This document shows positions 1 through 12,000 of a stretch of DNA of 64,000 bases, in pieces. The notes under the pieces are model-generated. The model did not search any database and was not told the origin of the DNA. It saw only the letters and a program-made list of their open reading frames with translations. The stretch is from contig NC_088101.1 in the NCBI RefSeq assembly GCF_036370855.1, positions 6,641,501-6,705,500 of the forward strand, read 5' to 3'. The position numbers were made by a program, and so were the translations under genes. The DNA comes from Dromaius novaehollandiae. Taxonomy: Eukaryota > Chordata > Aves > Casuariiformes > Dromaiidae. Within the stretch, counting starts at the first letter, position 1. Each line of letters opens with the position of its first letter.

Positions 1-3000
1 AGGTGCAGGGAGACCTTGCACGCCTGGAAAAGAGCACCGGGCCTGCTCATGGGGATGCTGCGCACCTGCCCCGGAGCTGAGCGAGGAACCTCGCCGCCGC
101 AGCAGCACCAGCCAAGGCCTGCGGACACGTCGGCAACACGCGCCGGCCAGAGCAGCCCAAGGGCTCTTACGTTGCAGACGGCCGGGGCCAGGTCCCCGAG
201 GTGCAGCACCAGGCTGGGAAATGCCGCCTCCACCTCTCTGCTGAAAAATGACCTCCTCTGAGAGGCGGAGGAGGCCAGGGCGCCATAGAGGACGAAGGCC
301 GAGCGGCGCAGCACCTCTTCCTCCTGCAATGAGAAAGGCCGTTGGGCAGAGGCTGCGAGCGAGGGCGCCGTGCACGAGCCACTTGGCCCCAGCGGGGTGC
401 TGCCCGCGGGGGACGGCAGCCCCGCGACGACTCCCACCTGCCGACAGGAGAGCGAGCGACTCCACTCACCGCCCCCCAGAACGCCCGGCTGGCCCTGGAG
501 ATCTCTTCAAAGGCAGAGCCCACGGCCCTCGCCTCCAGCAGCCCCAGCACCTTCGCCAGCACCAGCAGGCTCTCGGCAGCCACCTCTGTGCTGGCCGCGT
601 CCTCCAGGCCTCTGAGCAGCACCGACACCACGGCCGCCCCGTGCCTCCGCAGCTGCAGAGCGACAGGCACATGAACTGCTCACTGCTCCCACCTCTCACC
701 GCTGCTCTCCGCTGCGGCGCCAAGGACGGCACTTGCCGGAGCAAGCCCGGAGCAGACCCCAGCCCCAGGAGCCCCAGCCGGCACCCCGTGTCCCCTTTGC
801 CACCCTGATGATGCCAGAGCGAGGAGCGCGGCCTCAGCACGGCCCTGCGCCTGCCTCTGCTCCTCTCTCTGGGCTCCTCAAGCCCCCCGGGCAGCTCTCC
901 ACTCCGGGCTGCGCTCAGAGCCCAGGAAAGGCCGCCTCACCTTCGCGGGTGCTCCGCTGGCCGCGTTGCCCAGACCTCTCACGGCCATCTGCCGCACGGT
1001 GCTGACGGGGTCGCGCGCTCTCTCCCCCAAGGCCTCTAGGAGCGGCTTCAGCAGCTTCCTCTCCTCCACTAGCTTGTCCTTCATCAGCTGCAATCAAGTC
1101 ACGTGGCCGCTAGCATCGGTCGCGATTTGCGCCGGGCGAGACGCAGGAACCCCTCCGAGCCCCCCCTGCTCTGCTGCTGCCTCACCTCGGCAAAGAAAGC
1201 TGTGGCCGTGAGCCGCAGGTTGGCAGAGGGCGAATCCAGCCAGGGGAAGAGGCTCTGCAGCAGGCGCTGTGGGACGAGCTCTGCACGGAGCAGCACGCTG
1301 CGCACAGAGCACAAGCAGGCTCGTGACACGCAGTCACGCGGGACGGCCGCAGGCCGCGACTCCCACCTTCTCCCGCTCCCACGCAGACACCGCTCTGCAC
1401 CTCAGCAGAGCTCCCAAGCGCGCAGGAAGCTCCCAGCAGCCCTTTCCCCGGGCGCAGCCCCCGCGACAGGGCAGGGCGCATCCCGGGCTCTCACCTCGCC
1501 AGGAGACACACGCCGGTGCTGTGAGCCCGGGGCTCTGCCAGGGACGCCCACACTCCCTGCTCCCGGAGCAGCCGCAGCCACCGATTGTCCAGGCACCTCG
1601 CCAGCACCAGCTCCAATGCCGCCACAAAAAGGCTGGTGAAAAAACCCAAAGAAAGCTCCAGGCACAGCAGTTTGGGGGAAGATTTCTCTTCAGCAGAGCC
1701 CCGCAACGGCCCCCGGCCGCAACACAGAGTTTATGGGCAGGAACGACCGTGCTGCGGCCAAATCCCCAGGCGCGCTGCCCTGCAGCGACCAGTCCCACCA
1801 CCTCACGGAGGCAGCCCAGTGCCAGCGGGACAATTGGGTGCTCCTGCAAGGCCATGGACCGCACGACCAAAGACCTGGGGCACAGGCCAGCCCTGCCCCT
1901 GCCCCTACTCCTGCCACTGCCGCTCCTCACCTGCCCGGCATGTCAGCGCTCTCCAGGTCCCCAACGGACGGTGCCAGCTCCTCCCCCAGCGCCTCGCTGA
2001 CCTGCCTCAGAAGGCCGGGAAGCAGGGAGGGAAGCAGGCGCTGGACCAGTGTCTTCCTCTGCAGCACTGACACCACCTCGCAGAGGGCGTGGGTGATCTG
2101 CACAGAAATCCAACCAAGAGCCACCTGGTAAAACAAGGGCTTTTCCCACCAGCCACGGCCCCTGCCAGCCAGGGAGCTTTCACTGTCTCCAATTCTCACT
2201 GCAGCGACAGCCTTGCGGCCCAGCAGCAGCAAACTGTCCCAGCTCCCCACACTGCTAACGCTGTCGCCACCCCGGCACAGCACCCCGTGAGGCTCCACGG
2301 GCACTCGCAAAGGGCACAAAACTCCCTTGTGCAGAAGCACGAGCTGGAAAGCAGATGTGGAGTGGCACTAATGCCTGGGCCGCTGACCGTACCGTGCGAG
2401 GCTCCAGGGCAGCCTGGCTGCTGCCCAGCTCCCGAGTGCAGCACTCGCTCCTGTGGCTGCTCTTTCCCGCTGCCCTTAACTTTTCAGTTAAGCACACCAG
2501 GATTTGGCACCCCAGGACGCTTCTCCCCAGGCTCCTCCACACCTCCACCATGTCGCTGCAAGGGAACAGATGCTTGCCCGTAAGCCTGCATCCCCGGGTA
2601 CCTGCGGCACCCTCACGAGAGGCCAAACGCTCCCCTCGTCTGCATCGGGGATGGCGATGCCCAGGTCCGGACAGGGAAACGAGCCCATGATCCTGCAGCG
2701 CTCGCCTTTCCCGGGGAAAAACCACCTGCTTCCGACCGGGACCCCCCACGCAGGCACACCCCACGGCTGGGTCTGGCAGCAGAGGGAAGGGCGAGTGCAC
2801 AAACCTGTCTGCGGGCGGGCACGCCTGGAGGAGGCTGTCGAGCACCGGCTGTGGGTGAGAGTGGGCCAGGAGGAACACGGCCCGCAGCACAAAGCACCTG
2901 CGAGCGCTCTGCCGGGTGCTCCGCAGGCAGGTGTAAAGGAGGTGCACGAGTTTGGGCACCTGAAAGGAGGAAGGCGACAAAGAATGGCTCGGCACGTCCT

Positions 3001-6000
3001 TTCCCCGTCTGTCTTCGGGGCCAACAGCCAACAACAGAGAGCAGCCAAAGGTGAATGCAAAAAATGCCTCTCTCACCTCCTCCTGGAATATTTGCTCTCT
3101 GCAATCCCCCAGGAAGGTGAGCGTCCACCGCTCAGCGGCCCACGCGCACACGGGCCTGGTGCACAGCAGGCTCTCCACAATGCTGCTCATGAAGCCTGAG
3201 GCCTGGCCTCGGGGGAAATATTTGCAAACGAGCTGGGGAGAAATCAGAAACACAAGCGACCACCTCACAGGCTGCTCAGATGCAAAACTCACGTCCTGAC
3301 AGCAGCACCCCCCCACACACACACACGCACATGCACACACATACATACATATTGTGGCCCCCACTCTGCACTCCAGGGGCCAGTTACCTTCGCGATGTTG
3401 GTGGAGGTGGCCAGCAGAGACTCAGAGGTGACGGCACTGAGCCTCTCACGCAGGCGCCCGATCTCGTTGGTCCAGGGCGCCACGTCTGTGTTCTCGGCTG
3501 CAGCCAGGAGAAAGAGGAGTCACATTCGCGGGGAGCCAACCTCCGGCCACGCGGGTGGATAAGGGAGGACCCAAGGGAGGGTGGCGAAGGCCACGTCAAG
3601 CCAGGGCCCCCCAACGTAGCGCAGTGGGTTTGCCAGCCAGGCGAGGGTCCGGCCGCAGACAGGGACGGTCCCTGGCACTGGGGACACCGTCCTGCCCTCA
3701 GCAGCGGGGACAGCTCTGCCCGCTCTCCTCACCTCCTGTTCGGAGCAGGTGGCCGAGGCAGGTCACTGCCCACCAGCGGGACGCGGCCGACGTGTCACAC
3801 GTCAGAGGCCCCAGCAGTCCCGCCAGGGAGCCGAACCACTCGCAGGCACGGCCTCGCTGTGGGAGCAAGAGGCAGGCAAAAAGGTCACCGGTAGCCCCAT
3901 GGCCGCTCTCCTTCTCCCGGCCTCACTGCCCCCAAGCCGCAGCTGACCTGGGGGCAAACGAGGGGCTGCCCTGCAGCCCCAGGAGGCCCAAAACCCAGCG
4001 CCTGCCCACACAGAGCTCCCTGTGCATGGGGTCCCCGCTCACCCTGTGCTCGCATCTCTCTTCATAAGAGCCCAGCACCTGCACGCACACCTGCAGGGCC
4101 CTCTCCCGCTCGCATGCGTGGGCCGAGGTGAGCCAGCGCCGCAGGACCTGGCACAGGCAGACCTGTCTCACCACGGGCATCCTTCTGCTCGACACCCCTC
4201 GCTGGCCCCCTCCCTTCCCGACCCTGCTACCTCCACGGCCCCGGTCTCTCTGTGCGACCCGGCCCGTGGCGAGGAGCCCTTCCCCGTGGGGACCTCCCCA
4301 CTCCGGGCTCCTGCCGTGGGCAGCATTGAGTTGTGCAGCACCCCTCGCTCACAGCTGCGGCTGGGGAGAAGCTCTGGCTCATCTAGGGGCTCTGCAGGAC
4401 ACTGCAAGCTGCCTGCAAGGAAGCTGCGGCCGATGGCAAAAGCCTGGATCCAAACTTTGGGCAAGGGGGCCTGGAACTAGGACCATTCCACTCTCCGCCA
4501 ATGTGGGCGTTGCACCTAGTTACAGGGAAGCTCCCCTCCTCGGACCAGCCCCACGGGCACGATCCCCACGGCTCTGCCCCGCTCCGACAGCAGCAACACT
4601 TTCCCTGCCACGCCGAGGACGCTCACCTGCACCATGTCCTCGAAGCGGATGGGGGCCAGCTCTGCCCAGAGAAGGGCTCCCATGAGCTGGCCCAGCGCTC
4701 GCAGGGACGGCGCCTGCACACCCTGACACCAGAAAGGGGGACTGAGGCCGGGCACCCTGCGGAGACGCCAGCGCAGCCAGCGGCTGCCGGAGCATGGGGT
4801 GCCCGGACCTGGGCCCCCACCGAGGGGCAGCTGAGAAGGGCCAGTGCCTACCGGTGGGCATGAAGCAGCAACCGCCGTCTGCCCTCTCCTGTCCATCTGC
4901 TCCGGGCGACGAAGGCACACGATGCCCTGGCAGCACTGAGCCAGGAGGTGGCAGTTTTCCTCCCTGCTCAGACGGGGCTTCAGCTTGCTGCCAGCAGAAA
5001 AAAGGCACAGAAGACAGAGAGGCCGCTTACCAGCACTCTCCAGGCCGAGTCAGAGGACAACTGCCCTTGGCCCCATCGACAGCCCCAAATCCAGCACCCG
5101 CAGCCCCAGCCAGACCAGCCAGCTGCGCTGGGACATGCAGTGACTCCCACAGCCCCAGGGACAGACCCTACCTCAACTGCTGCATGGCCATGAGGGCCCG
5201 GGGGTGCACCGGGGACTCCTGGGGCTCTTCCTGAATCACCTCCTGCAAGTCACAGGCAGGCACACGCAAGGTGGGCAGCGGGCAGGGGTGCCGCAGAGCC
5301 TTCCCACCCACCCCGGCCAGGGGCTCTGCTGCCAGACCCCGCAGGCACCGGCTCCACCACCCCCATGGCTCCCATCAAGGCCCCACAGAATGACGTGGCA
5401 GCTCCCTGGCGCCCGGACACACCACATTCCCCTGCCACGGCCCTGAGCAGCAGCACCCACGCGCCCCGCCGGCTGGGGATGCGGCTCAGGGCCCTCGGGA
5501 GCTCGCGCACTGCCCCAGGAGACCATCGGGCTCTGCACAAACCTGCCCCACGGCAGAGCCCAAAGCTCCCCTGCGCAACGTCCCCGGCTCTGGGCACTCA
5601 CCAGCAGGGTCTGCAGCAGCTCCCGCTTGCAGCAGAGCTCAAACCTGGGGCCGGCGCCTGCAGCCTGGATGGCAAGGCTGATCTCAGTGACGCTCTGCAC
5701 CAGGGAGAGCTTCAGCTGCGCATCCTGATCCCAGGGGAGAAAAACACACTTGGAGCTCTTCCAAGGCCCCAGGGCTGAAAGAGCAGCTGGGCTGGGGGGG
5801 ATCCGCCTCCAAGCACAGCACAGGGACAACACTGTGCCCTCCGGGAGCCCCACGGAACCCAGCTCAGCACCTGCGCCCCACCAAGGAAACCTCTCTCCCC
5901 TCCTGGGAAGGAGCCTCCCACGGGGAGGGGAGCAGCTGCCCAGCTGCCAGCTGGAAAGACCCCGCAGACCCTGGCCCACGGCAGCAGGGCGAGCAGCACT

Positions 6001-9000
6001 GGTGCTGGCTGTGACGGGAGAGGTGCGCGTGGCAAGGCCCAGGAGAGGCCGGAGCTGGCGGCACCCGGCTGGCTCTGCCCCGCGCCCCGAGCACCCACCT
6101 GGCAGCCCTCTCGGTAGAGCTGCAGGACATTCGCCACCACGTCTCTCTCGACACGGGCGAGCAGCTGCTCCCTGGGGGCGCGCAGCGCCATCCGGCCGTA
6201 CATCACCAGCAGCGCAGCGCGAGTAGCGCGGGTCCTTCTTGCCTTGCTCTGCCGGGGGGGTCGACGGAGAAGCACCGAGACGTCAGCCCGTGGCCCTGCT
6301 GTGCCCGGGACCCCGCGCGCTCCCGAGGCGGGAGCTGCCCTGCACCCGACCGGCGGCTCAGCTCCCCACGCACCTCCCGGCAGCTCCCCGCAACAACACC
6401 CCGGGCCCTTTACCTTCTTGCGTTTCAAAGTCCCCGTGAACTCCTTCACCAAGGACAAGGCCAGCTGGAAGTGGCTCTCGGCACAGCGGGACACAACTGA
6501 AACCATGCCCTGCAGCACAGCAGAAACGGGGAGTCGCTCCAGCCCCAACGCCCAGCCCTGGCTGACTCCGCTTTCCCCAGGGAAATGGCCGCAAACAGAA
6601 CAGCAGCAAGGGCTGCAGCAGGGCACGCAGAGCCCCTCTGTCCCAGGGACATGCAGGGGACACGCGGGAAAGCAGGGCGACACGAGGAAACCTCACCTGC
6701 GCCTGCCACAGCTCCAGGAAGTTGGCTGCTTTCAGGTGCTCCAAGGTCTGCTCCTGCACGTGGTGGAGACACCCACAAGCTGCCAGGGCCGTGCCGAGAG
6801 CCTTGTACAGGAACCGCTGCAAGAGAAGAGGCCGAGCCCCGCCTGTGGTGACAGCCCGGCCTGGCCAGAGAGGGCCAGGCCACACTGGCCCCACTGTGCC
6901 AGGACCTGCCGAGGTGCCCATGGCACCGGCCCCACAGCAGCCAGCGGCCAGCCCAGCCCCGCCGCCAGCTCAGCACAGAGGGGAGTGCGAGCCCCTTCCT
7001 GGGGAAAGAGAGCAGGCAGCAGGGAAACCAGCCCGCGCGGCAGAGCACCACCGCCAGCCCTCGCCCCGGCCTGAGTGTCCCCGGGCTCTGCCGCCGCAGC
7101 CCTCGGGGCGCACGAGCCACAGCCACGCCACGCAGGGAACAAACCTTCTCCCAGGACAGGCGGGGAGAGCTGCCCAGCTGCCGGCTCAGCTCCTGGCTCA
7201 GGCCCACGGTCCAGGCCTCGCTCGCAATGAGCTCCAGAGAGGTTTGCAGGAACTAGGGCAGAGAGGGAGATGAAGCAAATGCCCCCCTGCCCTTGGCCGG
7301 GGCCTTTTGCTCATCCAAGTGGCCCCGGAGACTGCCGGGCAGAGCTCCCCCTCGCGACAGCCTGTCTCCTCACCCGCCCCTCTTGCAACCTGCCTCTCGC
7401 TCTTCCCCTAATGCGCCACTCGAGGCCCCTGGGCTCGGTACACGCCAGAAGCAGGTGGTGCCACGGCATGGGGCCACGCTGGAGGCCTCTGCCCCAGCCT
7501 TCGGCTGCATTTGTGCTCAGCTGTGCCCCACGTGCCCAGAGCAGCTCCTCTGAGCGGGCAGCACCCACGGCTGGAGCAGGCGCCGGGGGCTCGGGACGTG
7601 CCTGCACCGCTCGGTGCCCAAACAGGGAGCCCCCAGGTTCCTCCCACCACTTTTCCTGCCCCCCGTTTGCCCTCTCCAGCAAGGGCCCCCACAGGGACGC
7701 TGTACCTTCAGCAGAAGGCTCTCCCACTCGGCCACGTCCAGGGAGCTCGCTGTTGTTCCTGCAAAGCCCGAGGAAGCAAAGCCCTCGCTGTTATCTCAGC
7801 GAGCACCACGGCAGAGCCCGGGTGTCTCCTTTGCAGTCTGATGCCCCAAAGCCTCAGGCCACCAGGCTGACAAGCGCCCGCAAACCCGGCACCGTTCCCT
7901 GCTGCCAGGCTGGGGAGCTGAGGGCATTTTGCTGCCCCCTCCACCCCCCAGCCTCTCCCTCCCGCCAGCACTTTACCTGCCAGGTGCTGCAGCAGCAGGG
8001 GGATGTCTGCGGCCCACTTCGCCCCCACGGCTCCGTGGATCGTGCTGGGGAGCGCCTGCAGCAGCTGCAGGGCCGCGGCTCCACGGCCACCGCCCGCGTG
8101 TGGAGCCACTGCCGCCACCACCTAGGCCAGGGCAGGAGAGAGATGGGCTCGCTCCTGCCCCAGGAGCTGTGGCTACCCTGCAGGCAGGCAGGTCAGCACT
8201 GCCCCGGCTTGCAGCAGGCAGCCAGTGGCTTTGCCCAGGGACTGCCGTGCCACAGGAGGAGCAGGAGCCCCTGACAGGCACCCTGCGACACGCTCCTGCC
8301 TCCTCCCGGGGCACCCGGCACCGGCCTCAGCACCGTCTCTCCTGCCCTCTGCCCTTGCCCCAGCCACAAAAGTTCTTTCCCCGGGGCCCCGCTACTCACC
8401 AGCAGGCGAGCCAGCAGGGCCTGGGGAGCTGGCAGAGCGACTGTGGGCAGAAAGAAAGGCTGCGTGAGACGCCCAGCCCCACCGGGCCCTGCCCGCCCCA
8501 TGTCCCAAGCCCTCACGCGGGGCTGAAGGGGACCCCGGCCGCGCCACCTCCGCACAGTCCCTGCCGGGCTCCCGCGCTGAACAGCCGCCGCTGAAGGCAG
8601 CCCCAGCACGGCAGGAACCAGCCCCTGGGCCCCGGCAAGAGCTGGGCGCAGCAGCGCCAGGTGGCTCTGCCCCTGCCCCTGCCCCTGCGCGGGGCTGGCA
8701 GGGGACGCAGGCACACGCGCTGCCCTGCGCCCACCCAGCCTGGCACAGCGCTCCGCGACTTTCTGCTCCCCACCTGGCTCCTCAGACTCCAGGGCCTCAG
8801 GCGCCGCCTCCTCTTGCTCCTGCTCTGCCCTGTCCCGTCTCTCGGCCAGGCTGCGCAGGCAGCGGCAGAGCGGGACCAACATGCCCGTGTACTTGGCTGG
8901 CACCACGTACCACAGCAGCTTCGGCCACAGGAGCTGCAGGCAAGAACCAGGCCATTTGGCATACTGGCGTTTCCACCCCTCCGGTCCAGTTCCCCCATCG

Positions 9001-12000
9001 CTGCCGCATCTCCGGCACCGGCCCAGCCCCTCGGCCTCGCTCCTTCCCTAACTCAGCAGCTCCGGTCTCGCCCTGCCTTCCTCCTCCACCTTCTCTCCCT
9101 CTCGCCCGCCGTGCTTCGCACCCCTTTCCCCCTCCCAGCACCAGCAAGTCCGGCCCCGCAGAGCTCGCCCCGGCTCTTCTCAGCTGCGCTGGTGGCTAAG
9201 GTGGGGGGTCCCAGCGCACAGGTGGAGGACGACTCACTTTGGCCACCGCTCCGGCAGAGACATCCAGTGTGCCCAGCACGTGGGCGCACAGGCTCTGAAC
9301 AGCCCTTTCTTCCCGCGCTTTCACCATGCTAAGGTTTCCCATTGCCTGCAAGACAGACGCGGGAAACACCCGTCACTGCCCCATCCCAGACCTTGCAGTG
9401 CACGCGACAGGGAGGCCGCTCCCTCTGGGGCACTGTGGCCGGCGGCCCTGCTGTGCCGGGCTCCCCGCTGCCAGGGACACCCACGGCAACACGGCACGGC
9501 CAGGGCATGGGAGGCAGCCCCGGTGCCGCACTCTGCCCTTACCAGTCTGCCCGAGGCCCGGCTGAACTCGCTGAAGAGGTGCCCCACCACGTCCCACGCC
9601 GAGCAGCCCAGGGCACTGGAGCGCAGCAGCTCCCCAATGAAATGCAGCACTGCCCTCCTCACCTGCAGTCACGGGAGGCTGCAGTCACGACCCGGTCCAA
9701 AGCCCAGCGGAGCTGCCTTCACCGTGCTGCAGCCCTTCTGGCTGGGCCGCGCAGCAGCAGCCCTCACTCCCTGGCCGCCACCGGCCTCCAGCCCCGGGCC
9801 CTGCCTTGGCCTGTGGCTATGGCCTCGCCAGGCTCTGCCCGGGAAAAGGGCTGCTGTGCCCCGGTGGCAGCACCAGCCCTGCCCAAACCAGCTCACCTGG
9901 GCCGCGGGGTCATGGCACACGGACTGCACCAGCTTCGCAAACAGGGGCAGCTTCTCCCTCGTGTCTGGGGCTGCAGGAGACAAGGAGAGGTGGGTGCTGA
10001 GGCCGAGCCCCCGTTCCTGCAGGGATTCGTCACAGCTCCCCGGCTTTCCATACACAAGCAGGACAGAAAAGCAGGGCCAGACTGCGCGTCAGAAGCAGCA
10101 GCAGCATCCCAGGGGGACGCCATTTTTCCAGCCTGCCTTACTGACCGTCAGAGCGGACCAGAGCTTGCAGCACTGCCACGGCTGCCACGCGATCGGCCTT
10201 GCTCCCGTTCCTCAGCTTGTAGTAGAGGAACTCGATGGTCTCCTCCGGGCAAATTCGGGCTGTGGGGAAGAAATCACGCTTGGCATCAGTGAGCAGTGTC
10301 TTCCCACTCGGGCAGGTTCGCAAGAGAGCTGCTGGGACACGGCAGTGCGGCACCAGCTCGCCTCTGCTTACCCTGCAGCACCATGCAGCGGCACAGCTCT
10401 GCTCTGTGCTCTGGGCTGGGCGGCTCCATCTCATCGCAGAGCTGTGGGAACAAGGCACGTTTCAGAGAAAGCCGGATCGGCGGGGAGAGGGACAGAAAAG
10501 CAACCGCACTGTCAGCGCTCGTCTCGCGGGTGGCTCTGGGCACAGAGCCACAACCAGAGCCCCGAGCCCCAGGCACACGCAGAGCTGTGCAGCAGCCAAG
10601 GCTGCCCAGGAGCCCCAGGCCAGCAACACGGCACCAGGCCTTACCTGCTGGTGCACAGCAGTGGCGATGGCCAGATGCCTGGCCCGGGGCACGCGGGTCT
10701 GAATGTCTGCCACAGCCCCCAGGAAATAGCCGAGACTCTGCAAGGGAGTGTGGGAGGGAGGGAGAGGGCGGCTGTCACTGCGAGCCACCCAGAAAGCGAG
10801 AAAGCAGCATCGCTGGGAGATGCCGTGGCTGGAACCCACTTGCAGGGAAACCCCAGCCCCGCACGGGGCTTCTGGCTCATCCTTCCTGCAGAGCAGCACC
10901 GCGAGGTCTCTCTCCTCCACGCAGCCCTGCCGGGATGGCCTTTCCTGGCACACTGCCCCCCCTTGCACCTCTCCCCGTCACAGGGGCTGGACGCGGCCCT
11001 GGGCGTGAGGGCAGAGCTCCTCACACACTCCCAGCCCCGGGAGGCGGCGCAGCCTCCCCTCCCAAGCCACTCGCCCCAGCCACTCACCACTCCCTCCTGG
11101 CCCTCCTGCCATGCTGGTTTCTTCCAGCATGAGCCCAGAAAGCCCCGGGCCCCCATTTCCTCGTTCCTGCTCCAAGGGACCTGGCTCCTTCCAGCACCCC
11201 ACAGCTCCCCGACACCTCGCGGCCCCCCCCTTGGCCCCTGGCCACGCCATGTCCCGCACAATGCCTCACCACGGTCACCCCAAAGGGGTCCCAGACTTCC
11301 CGATACTGGTGCAGCAGCCAGAGGAGATGCTCCCAGGCGTGCTCACGGTGCTCCTCCACGTGCAGGAGGACACCCATCATGGCACCCATCGCCCTGAGCA
11401 CAGCCTGCTTGACCTGCCGAGGGACGGTGACACGCCGTGTCAAGGGCTGAGGGTCTCTCCAGCGCTCGCCTCCCCCAGACACCAGCCTGCCCTTCCCGCA
11501 CGGGGGCTTCCCCTTCCCTGTCGCCCCTGGTGAGAAGGGCTCGCTGGCCAGCACAGAGAGCGTTTCCTCCCGGCACCCCCAGCCTCCCCCGTCGAAAGGC
11601 CCTGGCATTCGGCCGCTTCCCAGAAGGCAGCCCTCAGTCCCCGGACTCCCGGCTCGGGGCGCTTTCGCGACCAGCCTGCTCCCTTTGGCCCCTCGCACAG
11701 TGCTGCGGACAACCCCACTGCTGCCCACAGCTGCGAGAGCATCAACACTCACCTCTTCCTCCTCGCAGCACCGCCGCTTTCTGCTCACGTAGCAGAAGAG
11801 CGGGTAAATGTGGGCACAGAGCTGGGCAGGCCCCAGGCGAGGGAAGGCACCTTTCTCCCCCTCGCGGAAGTACATGCTTATGCCGCTGCACCACTGCTCC
11901 AGAACTGCAGCACAAGAAGGGAAACAGGATCGCACCAAAGTCTCTGACTGGTGAAGACCTTGCACTGGCCCCCGGGCCTGCTTTAAGCCCAGGCCAGGCT

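Noticed and set aside
2476-2493. CTTAACT/AGTTAAG inverted repeat in exon 31
   Set aside because: It encodes part of the conserved CLTEKLRAA segment and is identical in all copies; coincidence is sufficient.
2612-2690. Possible extra exon between exons 31 and 30 of gene 1, flanked by plausible CAG and GTGAG
   Set aside because: Its phase fits the neighbours only in one frame that gives unconvincing sequence, while joining exon 30 directly to exon 31 keeps phase and yields the expected maestro pattern (ADS then DMVEVWRSLG).
3308-3351. CA repeat as a regulatory Z-DNA element
   Set aside because: It is a short, interrupted, length-variable intronic microsatellite with no other supporting feature.
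9280-11397. Very long open frame on the plus strand (705 codons), and others of 450-680 codons such as 37074-39104 and 28963-30369
   Set aside because: They run antisense through well-phased minus-strand exons and their introns, have Pro/Ala/Arg/Ser-rich low-complexity composition typical of GC-rich non-coding frames, and change length between copies with intronic indels.
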